DNA of 16,711 nt from Bacillota bacterium (GTDB taxonomy: Bacteria; Bacillota; Clostridia; Oscillospirales; Ruminococcaceae): assembly GCA_023413185.1 (NCBI GenBank), contig JAEZQD010000035.1, forward strand, positions 1 through 16,711. The letters are read 5' to 3'. The position numbers and the translations under genes were made by a program. Shown piece after piece: positions 7,501 through 12,891 of the stretch. How positions within the stretch are numbered: position 1 is the first letter of the stretch; the number at the start of each line of letters is the position of its first letter. Below the pieces are notes generated by a model. The model saw only the letters and a program-made list of their open reading frames with translations, had not been told where the DNA came from and made no database searches.

Positions 7501-7968
7501 ATGACGTGTTTTACATACACTGCCCGCCGCATCGGTTTGGCGGTAGTAATTCTCACATTGCTTACCTGCACGGTAGTGCTGTTATCCTCCTGCCAGCAGG
7601 GGGCAAGCGCACTGCAGGACGGCTATTATACCGCCGAGATGGCACAGTTTGACGACAAGGGCTGGAAGGAATACGTGACCATCGGCATCAGCGGCGGCGA
7701 GATTGTGACGGTGGAGTTTAACGCCAAAAACGCGAGCGGGCTGATTAAGGCGTGGGATATGGCATACATGCGCCGCATGAACGAAAAGGTGGGAACCTAC
7801 CCCACCCGCTACACCCGCGCGTATGCCACGTCGCTGATACAGTCGCAAACGCCCAACCAGATTGACGCGGTTACGGGGGCTTCGGTGTCGGGCTGGAACT
7901 TCTCGTCGCTGATTTCGGCGGCACTGGATAACGCAAAAACCGGCAACCGAGCGGTCGCGTTGGTATAA
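7501..7968 (+). CDS. FMN-binding-domain lipoprotein
   Basis: This is a 155-residue surface lipoprotein. A hydrophobic signal segment (about 10-30) ends in the lipobox LSSC, with Cys31 as the lipid-modified residue. The rest forms an FMN_bind domain like those of RnfG/NqrC and PplA. Near its end is DAVTGAS (122-128), matching the ApbE flavinylation motif D-x-x-(S/T)-G-A-(T/S). Ser128 would be the flavin-linked residue. An AAAGGAGGG site at about 7483-7491 lies inside the last codons of the chemoreceptor gene, and the start is 3 bp after its stop. This is a tight operon under the Fur box. In related Gram-positive bacteria, such lipoproteins carry electrons outward to extracellular acceptors, including Fe(III). 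That role here is inference; no ApbE gene is in the window. Confidence 0.87.
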   Translation: MTCFTYTARRIGLAVVILTLLTCTVVLLSSCQQGASALQDGYYTAEMAQFDDKGWKEYVTIGISGGEIVTVEFNAKNASGLIKAWDMAYMRRMNEKVGTYPTRYTRAYATSLIQSQTPNQIDAVTGASVSGWNFSSLISAALDNAKTGNRAVALV

Positions 7969-8038
7969 TAGCCAACCTGACGGTTGGCATTGGCAATCGC
8001 CTTTATATTACCACAACAACGCCACGGGACGTCGAGGG

Positions 8039-8092
8039 ACGCATAGCCAACCTTCGGTTGGCATTACGAGAAGCTTCGCTTCTCGGCTCTAT
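8039..8092. repeat. Twin-hairpin repeat, unit 1
   Basis: The order is ACGCAT, hairpin A (GCCAACC/GGTTGGC, loop TTC), ATTA, hairpin B (CGAGAAGC/GCTTCTCG, loop TTC), then GCTCTAT. It has the same length and order as unit 2, 63 bp downstream. Confidence 0.78.
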
Positions 8093-8101
8093 CTTAAACC
8101 T

Positions 8102-8155
8102 ACGCATCGCCAAGCTAAAGCTTGGCATTAGAAAACCTGCGGTTTTTCGCTCTAT
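8102..8155. repeat. Twin-hairpin repeat, unit 2
   Basis: This has the same layout as unit 1, with ACGCAT, ATTA and GCTCTAT identical. Hairpin A is GCCAAGC/GCTTGGC and hairpin B is GAAAACC/GGTTTTTC with one bulged T. Three stem positions differ from unit 1 by paired changes that keep the stems intact. Confidence 0.78.
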
Positions 8156-8262
8156 TATAGGTTGGCGTTAGGCATTACCAATCTACGGTTTTCTGCAACA
8201 AAACCTAAAAAACATGCTACTGATAAAACAGAACATAACGTTTGAGCGGGAGGAAACAGCAG

Positions 8263-8637
8263 ATGAACATAAGAAGTATTACCAGTAAGCTTATTTGGGG
8301 CGCAGGCACCGCCGCATGCCTTGCCATTGCGTACTGGCTGTGCCGGTATGCGCTGTTTGACCTGCACGGTATGAAGCAGTGGCCGGATGCTCTGGCGATA
8401 GTAGGCTTTATTGTGATACTGATTGCATCCGCCGCGGGGCTTCGGTTTTTGGCGTCGTCGGTGGCACTGGGGTACCCTTTGGCGTTTGGCATCGCGATGG
8501 CGACCTTCACTCGGAGTACGTACGGCGGCGGGACAAACAACATGTGGTTTATCTGGGGTGCGTTGTATCTCCTGTGTATGGTAATCGGTATTGCAGCCGA
8601 CATCATAAGCAAACGAAGAACCAAGGCGGGCGGATAA
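8263..8637 (+). CDS. Small multi-pass membrane protein, unknown function
   Basis: I do not recognise the family. From ATG 8263 the product is 124 residues with four hydrophobic segments (about 10-32, 44-67, 68-83 and 94-115) and a basic C-terminus (SKRRTK). That suggests a small integral membrane protein with its C-terminus in the cytosol. GGGAGGAAA at about 8248-8256 is the ribosome binding site. The frame also opens at a TTG at 8242, which is less likely because it lies before that site. The gene follows the hairpin array and is closed by a strong terminator. No clear promoter was found directly upstream, so it may depend on readthrough or on a start within the array. There are no catalytic motifs. 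Confidence 0.72.
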   Translation: MNIRSITSKLIWGAGTAACLAIAYWLCRYALFDLHGMKQWPDALAIVGFIVILIASAAGLRFLASSVALGYPLAFGIAMATFTRSTYGGGTNNMWFIWGALYLLCMVIGIAADIISKRRTKAGG

Positions 8638-8680
8638 GAGCCAACGGCAGACGGGCTTAGTTATATTTGCGGAGTGCGTG

Positions 8681-8711
8681 ACGGGGAGCAGTGATGCTCC
8701 CCGTTTATTGT
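8681..8711 (+). terminator. Intrinsic terminator after the small membrane-protein gene
   Basis: ACGGGGAGCA (8681-8690) pairs perfectly with TGCTCCCCGT (8695-8704) over a GTGA (GNRA-type) loop, followed by TTATTGTTG. The stem is strong but the T run is interrupted. Confidence 0.78.
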
Positions 8712-8814
8712 TGTGCAACGATGGGATGCTACGCCACCGTGGTTTGAAGCATACGAAAGCACTGGCTCGTTTTAGTAAACGGCACGCAGTATCTGACACC
8801 GAAAGGATGGTAAG

Positions 8815-9642
8815 ATGACACAGCAAATCCCGTTTAGTCAAAAACACCCGCTGCTATTTGCGGCGGGCATGACAGCATTGTTTATTGGGCTTGCAATGCT
8901 GGTTGGAAGGCTACTAGCGCCGTTTGCGGATTTTGCCGACGGAAGTATGCCTTGCTATGCGGTTCGTATTGGCAAACGCCTGCTTGTTGCGGCGGTGTTT
9001 GGCTGGATTGCGTGGAAAACAAGGCTAAAACCGTCGCTGTTTCGCGTTCGGCTTGACGGGGTGCTTCTCGTGGCATGTCTAAGCCTTGTGGTAATTAATC
9101 TGTCTGTGCCGCACCTGTTGGATGCGCGGTCGTGGCTGTTTGCGGGGCAAAACCTGCTTACCACCGTTGTGGTTGGGCTTGACTGCCTGATGGTAGGTAT
9201 ACTGGAGGAACTGGTGTTTCGCGGTGTGGTGTTCGGTGCGCTGTTACAGGCGTGGAAGCAGAAAAGATACGGCAAGCTCGGTGCTGTGGTCGTTTCGGGT
9301 GTTTTGTTCGGGCTGGTACACCTGATTAACCTCATCAAGAACCCCCATGCCGTGTTTGAGGTGCTCGAACAGGTGGGGTACAGCACCTTAATTGGCGTAC
9401 TGCTTGCGGCGGCGGTACTGCGTACCGGCGGGCTTGTGTTTTCGGTTGTGGTACACGCATTGTTTAACCTTGTATTTGATTATGCCGCGCTGCTGCCCTT
9501 TTTCCCTGAAGCAGTCTGGTATGGCGGTACGGCAAAAACGATAGTGACCGTTGCGACGTACGTCTGCCTTGCCGCGGCGGGTACCCTTACCGTGGTGCGC
9601 GCAGTAACAGCGCGGGACAGTCAGCCCGTGCGTGCGGGGTAG
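8815..9642 (+). CDS. CPBP-family intramembrane glutamic endopeptidase
   Basis: This is a 275-residue polytopic membrane protein of the CAAX-protease/bacteriocin-processing (CPBP) family. The three family motifs are intact: EELVFR (Glu131, Glu132, Arg136), FGLVH (Phe165, His169) and HALFN (His214, Asn218). These residues line the active site within the membrane. The remainder is hydrophobic helices before and between the motifs. AAAGGATGG at about 8801-8809 supports ATG 8815. Members cleave membrane peptides, take part in bacteriocin self-immunity or act as scaffolds. The substrate cannot be told here, and no bacteriocin gene is visible nearby. It appears to be a single-gene unit between a terminator and the trpB2 promoter. 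No good promoter was seen. Confidence 0.92.
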   Translation: MTQQIPFSQKHPLLFAAGMTALFIGLAMLVGRLLAPFADFADGSMPCYAVRIGKRLLVAAVFGWIAWKTRLKPSLFRVRLDGVLLVACLSLVVINLSVPHLLDARSWLFAGQNLLTTVVVGLDCLMVGILEELVFRGVVFGALLQAWKQKRYGKLGAVVVSGVLFGLVHLINLIKNPHAVFEVLEQVGYSTLIGVLLAAAVLRTGGLVFSVVVHALFNLVFDYAALLPFFPEAVWYGGTAKTIVTVATYVCLAAAGTLTVVRAVTARDSQPVRAG

Positions 9643-9670
9643 GGGTTCATGCATTTGCAAACTTTTGTGG

Positions 9671-9700
9671 TTGACAAACACTTTATCAATGTGCTATCAT
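9671..9700 (+). promoter_or_regulatory. Promoter of the T-box/trpB2 transcript
   Basis: A perfect TTGACA (9671-9676) and TATCAT (9695-9700) are 18 bp apart, with TG at 9692-9693 giving an extended -10. The transcript should start near 9707, just before the T-box leader. Confidence 0.85.
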
Positions 9701-9730
9701 GAATTCGGAACACAAATATTGTAAACCTAT

Positions 9731-10005
9731 GATTAAGAAGAGTAGGCATTGTTCAACGGGTACAGAGAGCCGCCGATTGGTGCGAGTGCGGCGCCGCATG
9801 ATTTTGCCGAATGGACTTATGAGGGTGGCCGAAAGGTAGCGCGATACAAACGCACAGCCGAGTAGTAGCCAACGGGAGCTTCGCCCGTTACCAAGGAAGC
9901 GCGCATGACGGTGCGCGGAGCAAGCGGGCTTTTTTAAGCCAATGTGGGTGGTACCGCAGGAGTATAAACTCTTGTCCCTGTTAATTCAGGGGCAAGGGTT
10001 TTTTT
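9731..10005 (+). promoter_or_regulatory. Tryptophan T-box riboswitch
   Basis: This leader senses uncharged tRNA(Trp). Stem I holds AGAGAGCC (9764-9771) and the apical GATTGGTGCGAG (9775-9786). The specifier region GCCGAATGGACTTATGAG carries TGG (9812-9814), the tryptophan codon, in the usual place after GAA. The CCGTTA element is at about 9887-9892. The conserved T-box AATGTGGGTGGTACCGCAGG (9941-9960) includes the TGG that pairs with the tRNA acceptor end. A terminator stem and seven Ts end the leader (9969-10005). Uncharged tRNA(Trp) should stabilise the antiterminator and switch on the downstream trpB2. The codon, the T-box and the downstream gene agree with each other. Confidence 0.95.
9969..10005 (+). 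terminator. Regulated terminator of the T-box leader
   Basis: CTCTTGTCCCTG (9969-9980) pairs with CAGGGGCAAGGG (9987-9998) in a 12-bp stem with two G-T wobbles, followed by TTTTTTT (9999-10005). It competes with the T-box antiterminator. Confidence 0.93.
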
Positions 10006-10045
10006 GTTGTATCGCCGCAATAAACCCGCATTTTTAATCCGTTAA

Positions 10046-10135
10046 TCTATAGTCAATAAACTTGAAAACAGTCCCTGTTTTCATGCGGCAGGTAGTACCT
10101 GCCGCACGCCTTATGGCGTGTTTATTGACTATAGA
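10046..10135. repeat. Cloverleaf module 1 (16-bp terminal inverted repeat with three hairpins)
   Basis: TCTATAGTCAATAAAC (10046-10061) is perfectly complementary to 10120-10135. Between the arms lie three adjacent hairpins: 10063-10083 (9-bp stem, TCC loop), 10084-10106 (9-bp stem, TAGTA loop) and 10107-10118 (CGCC/GGCG, TTAT loop). Only T10062 and T10119 stay unpaired at the junction. The ends read TA...TA, as in small non-autonomous elements of TA-targeting transposons. It lies in the trpB2 leader, 40 bp after the T-box terminator. Confidence 0.85.
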
Positions 10136-10215
10136 CTCCACAAACCGCCCACAAATGTGGGCGCCGCACGGTTCCTGTGCGGTTCAAAACGGTTTCGTTT
10201 TGAAGTTTGTTGAGT
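10135..10215. repeat. Cloverleaf module 2 (basal stem with three contiguous hairpins)
   Basis: ACTCCACAAAC (10135-10145) pairs with GTTTGTTGAGT (10205-10215) at 10 of 11 positions. It encloses three hairpins with no unpaired bases between them: 10146-10163 (CGCCCAC/GTGGGCG), 10164-10182 (CCGCAC/GTGCGG) and 10183-10204 (TTCAAAACG/CGTTTTGAA). Its right arm agrees at 9 of 11 positions with 10120-10130 of module 1, so the two modules look related. It ends about 10 bases before the trpB2 ribosome binding site. Confidence 0.8.
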
Positions 10216-10243
10216 ATATATAAAAAAAGGAGACTGAACTACC

Positions 10244-11629
10244 ATGGCAACCATTCCGTACAGAACCTATCTAAGCGAAGCCGAGATGCCGAAATACTGG
10301 TACAATGTCCGCGCCGATATGAAGGAGCAGCACGACCCGTTTATCCATCCGGGCACAATGCAGCCCGCAAAGCGCGAGGACCTATTGCCCGTGTTCTGCG
10401 AGGAGCTTGTAAACCAAGAGCTAAACGAAACCGACCGCACCATCGAGATACCCGAAGAAGTGCGCGATTTTTACCGTACCTACCGCCCTGCCCCGCTGGT
10501 GCGCGCGTATAATCTCGAAAAGGAGCTAGGCACCCCTGCAAAGATCTACTACAAGTTTGAGGGCAACAACACCTCCGGCAGCCATAAGCTCAACAGCGCG
10601 GTGGCGCAGGTGTACTACGCAAAGCAGCAGGGCATTAAAAGCCTGACCACCGAAACGGGCGCGGGGCAGTGGGGCACGGCGCTTTCGATGGCGGCGGCGT
10701 ACTTCAAAATACCGCTTACCGTGTATATGGTTAAAATCAGCTCGCAGCAAAAGCCCTACCGCAAGGCAATTATCGAAACCTTCGGCGCAAACCTCATCGC
10801 AAGCCCGAGCGATACCACCGAGGCGGGACGCAGAATTCTTGCCGCTACCCCCGATACGGGCGGCAGCCTGGGTTGTGCCATCTCAGAGGCGGTAGAGAAG
10901 GCGGTTACCACGCCCGACTGCCGTTATGTGCTCGGCTCGGTGCTCGACCAGGTGCTGCTGCACCAGTCGATTATCGGCTGCGAAACCAAGGCGGCGCTTG
11001 ACCTGCTCGGCGAGCAGCCCGACATCATGATCGGCTGCGCGGGCGGCGGCTCGAACCTCGGCGGCTTTGTGGCGGAGTATATGGGTCAGCGCATCCAGGG
11101 CAAAAACAACATCCGCTTTATTGCGGTAGAGCCGGCATCCTGCCCGTCGCTTACCAGAGGCAAGTACGCCTACGACTTCTGCGACACCGGCAAGATGACC
11201 CCCCTTGCCAAGATGTATACCCTAGGCAGCGGCTTTATGCCCAGTCCCATCCACGCGGGCGGGCTGCGCTACCACGGCATGGCGCCCATTTTAAGCAAGC
11301 TGTACCACGACGGCTACCTCGAGGCGACCTCCGTCACCCAGACGGGTGTGTTCGAGGCGGCACAGCTGTTCTCGCGCGTAGAGCAGATTCTGCCCGCACC
11401 CGAGTCGGCGCATGCCATCCGCACCGCGATTGATGAGGCACTTAAGTGCAAGGAGAGCGGCGAGCAGAAGACCATCGTGTTTAACCTGACGGGCACCGGC
11501 TACTTTGACATGGCCGCGTACCAGCAGTATACCGAGGGCAAGATGACCGACTACATCCCCACCGACGAGGACCTAGAGCAGGGCTTTGCGTCGCTGCGCG
11601 AGATCCCCGTAAACGAGGGACTGGTCTAA
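10244..11629 (+). CDS. trpB2: TrpB2-type tryptophan synthase beta subunit (PLP-dependent)
   Basis: This 461-residue enzyme belongs to the longer TrpB2 branch, which joins indole and serine to make tryptophan in the cytosol. The long N-terminus (MATIPYRTYLSEAEMPKYWY) is typical of that branch. Lys115 in GSHKLN binds pyridoxal phosphate. ETGAGQWG (137-144) is the substrate loop, and GCAGGGSN (264-271) is the phosphate-binding loop. AAAGGAGA at about 10225-10233 supports ATG 10244. No trpA or other trp gene is adjacent, which suggests indole salvage rather than the complete pathway. Expression is under the Trp T-box at 9731-10005, which independently supports the tryptophan role. A different beta-replacement activity cannot be excluded. 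Confidence 0.94.
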   Translation: MATIPYRTYLSEAEMPKYWYNVRADMKEQHDPFIHPGTMQPAKREDLLPVFCEELVNQELNETDRTIEIPEEVRDFYRTYRPAPLVRAYNLEKELGTPAKIYYKFEGNNTSGSHKLNSAVAQVYYAKQQGIKSLTTETGAGQWGTALSMAAAYFKIPLTVYMVKISSQQKPYRKAIIETFGANLIASPSDTTEAGRRILAATPDTGGSLGCAISEAVEKAVTTPDCRYVLGSVLDQVLLHQSIIGCETKAALDLLGEQPDIMIGCAGGGSNLGGFVAEYMGQRIQGKNNIRFIAVEPASCPSLTRGKYAYDFCDTGKMTPLAKMYTLGSGFMPSPIHAGGLRYHGMAPILSKLYHDGYLEATSVTQTGVFEAAQLFSRVEQILPAPESAHAIRTAIDEALKCKESGEQKTIVFNLTGTGYFDMAAYQQYTEGKMTDYIPTDEDLEQGFASLREIPVNEGLV

Positions 11630-11650
11630 TCTGGTTTAACATCAGCAAGA

Positions 11651-11689
11651 GGGGGAAGGCGACCCGCGTGGGGTGCCTTCCCCCCTTTT
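11651..11689 (+). terminator. Terminator after trpB2
   Basis: GGGGGAAGGC (11651-11660) pairs with GCCTTCCCCC (11675-11684), and ACCC/GGGT extends the stem inside. CTTTT follows. It lies between two convergent genes. Confidence 0.82.
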
Positions 11690-11717
11690 CGTGTTTGCTG
11701 CGGAAACAGCGGCGCAA

Positions 11718-12608
11718 TCAGGCGTGCGGAGGGATGCTCTGGCTGTACTGCGTCAGTGCTCTTCCGATAAACTGCGCAGCACCCTTGCCGTACTTTTGGT
11801 CGGTTATTTTCGCGTACTCGGGCTTTGTTAGGTAAAGCTCCGCCATTAGCCCCCAGTAGTTATCGCCCATATCCATGCCCACAATTTTGCTATGCTCCTT
11901 AACCATATCGTCCATTTCTTTCACAATCTCCTGGATATCCGGTGAAGAAGGATTTCTGCTCAAATCAGCGGTTAAGCGTTTTGTTAATTGCTCCGTTTGA
12001 GCCAAATAAACGTCTGTATTCTCCTTTATTGATTCAAGCCCCTCCATAATCGACGGCAAATTTGCAAGGTTATTTTCTATGGCATTGGTGTATGCTTCAA
12101 TGCTGCCAAATTGCTTCATTGCCATTTTGGCAATCTCCATTTCGTTGGACTTCATGTGCGCAAGCTTTTTGTCAAACTCCTCCGCACCGCCAAAATACTG
12201 TACAACCTCCTCTTCGTGCTCCCGTCTAAACGTTTCCAGCACCTTAAAATAGCCGCTTAAATCAAATTCTTTGAAGCTCATGGTGTCGCCTCCGTCCAAT
12301 TTTTGCTCGATTACCTCAATTAGGGCGTTCAGTCGGTCTCGTCTGAGTAAAAGCAGTTGCTGCTGCTTCTTTAAAGCCTTTACCTTGTCATACTGCGGGC
12401 TTTGCAGTATTGCCTTTATCTGCTTTAGTGGTACGTCCAGCTCCCTTAAAAATAAAATCTGCTGCAAAGCTTCCAGTGCCGCGCCGCCATATAACCGATA
12501 CCCGGCATCGGTTACCATACTAGGCTTAAGCAGCCCAATCTTATCATAATAATGCAGCATGCGTATGCTTATGCCCGTTAAGTCTGACACCTGCTTGATG
12601 GTTCTCAT
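11718..12608 (-). CDS. MerR-family transcriptional regulator with TipAS-like effector domain
   Basis: From ATG at 12608 the product is 296 residues. The N-terminal winged helix-turn-helix starts MRTIKQVSDLTGISIRMLHY and continues YDKIGLLKPS..GYRLY, as is usual for MerR proteins. A dimerising coiled coil lies around 70-108 (rich in K, Q, L and R). The C-terminal half (about 140-296) resembles the TipAS/antibiotic-recognition domain that binds drug-like molecules. The frame opens at a GTG at 12617, but AAGGAG (12618-12623) is too close to it and well spaced for ATG 12608. Its own promoter has the 19-bp spacer and inner dyad typical of MerR targets, so it is probably autoregulated. No obvious second target is adjacent. 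The effector is unknown. Confidence 0.93.
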   Translation of the reverse strand: MRTIKQVSDLTGISIRMLHYYDKIGLLKPSMVTDAGYRLYGGAALEALQQILFLRELDVPLKQIKAILQSPQYDKVKALKKQQQLLLLRRDRLNALIEVIEQKLDGGDTMSFKEFDLSGYFKVLETFRREHEEEVVQYFGGAEEFDKKLAHMKSNEMEIAKMAMKQFGSIEAYTNAIENNLANLPSIMEGLESIKENTDVYLAQTEQLTKRLTADLSRNPSSPDIQEIVKEMDDMVKEHSKIVGMDMGDNYWGLMAELYLTKPEYAKITDQKYGKGAAQFIGRALTQYSQSIPPHA

Positions 12609-12637
12609 CCCATTCACTCCTTATAACGTTTGACTGT

Positions 12638-12668
12638 ATCGTACACCATAACACAGTGTCAGGGTCAA
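12638..12668 (-). promoter_or_regulatory. MerR-type promoter with 19-bp spacer and operator dyad
   Basis: Reading on the minus strand, TTGACC (12668-12663) and TACGAT (12643-12638) are 19 bp apart, longer than the usual 17. The spacer carries the imperfect palindrome CCATAACACAGTGTCAGGG (12646-12664 on the plus strand, 7 of 9 half-site positions matching). This is the layout at which MerR proteins twist DNA to activate transcription. Confidence 0.75.
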
Positions 12669-12817
12669 TACCCAAACGCAAAAAAACACAGATTTTTTTA
12701 CACTGCATCTATAAGGCGTATTTCGACAGGATGGTTTGCGATTCGATTCGCATTGACACGCATAAAAACCGTGAATACTGCATACTTTACACAGGAAAAT
12801 TCATTTTTGTTGCCTTG

Positions 12818-12839
12818 TATAATAGCACCCATTGTGCTA
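12818..12839 (+). promoter_or_regulatory. Possible -10 box with adjacent dyad upstream of the zinc-ribbon gene
   Basis: TATAAT (12818-12823) is a perfect -10 box but has no good -35 at normal spacing. Directly after it TAGCAC and GTGCTA (within 12823-12839) form a 6-bp dyad that could be an operator. Confidence 0.35.
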
Positions 12840-12891
12840 ATATTGATACTATAACAGTTATATTTTGGCATAAAAACAAAGGAGAGCGCGT

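Larger units (their letters stand above)
7964..8159. repeat. Array of short hairpins with two covarying 54-bp repeats
   Basis: TATAATAG (7964-7971) and CTATTATA (8152-8159) could close the whole array. Inside are hairpin A0 (7971-7988), the A and B hairpins of unit 1 (8046-8062 and 8067-8085), and the A and B hairpins of unit 2 (8109-8126 and 8131-8148). The array begins over the stop codon of the FMN-lipoprotein gene and lies before the small membrane-protein gene. No long open frame explains it. It could be a structured RNA in the 3' region of the operon or a REP-like palindromic repeat cluster. Degraded half-hairpins (GGTTGGC at 8160-8166) follow. Confidence 0.75.

Noticed and set aside
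7964..8159. CRISPR array
   Set aside because: The repeats are only two, are not identical, and have no unique spacers of constant length. The structure is hairpin-based.
8155..8847. 230-residue minus-strand open frame across the small membrane-protein gene
   Set aside because: It crosses a strong terminator and the opposite gene, has low-complexity basic composition and no suitable start region.
10046..10215. Tandem tRNA genes (because of the cloverleaf shape)
   Set aside because: There is no 7-base anticodon loop, no T-loop GTTC motif and no acceptor CCA-type end. Loops are mostly 3-5 bases and the basal stem is 16 bp in module 1.
10046..10215. Integron attC sites
   Set aside because: The arms end AAAC and begin GTTT but do not give the GTTRRRY/RYYYAAC core pair, and there are no cassette genes nearby.
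12753..12786. TTGACA-based promoter upstream of the zinc-ribbon gene
   Set aside because: TTGACA at 12753-12758 is perfect, but no acceptable -10 box lies 16-18 bp downstream.
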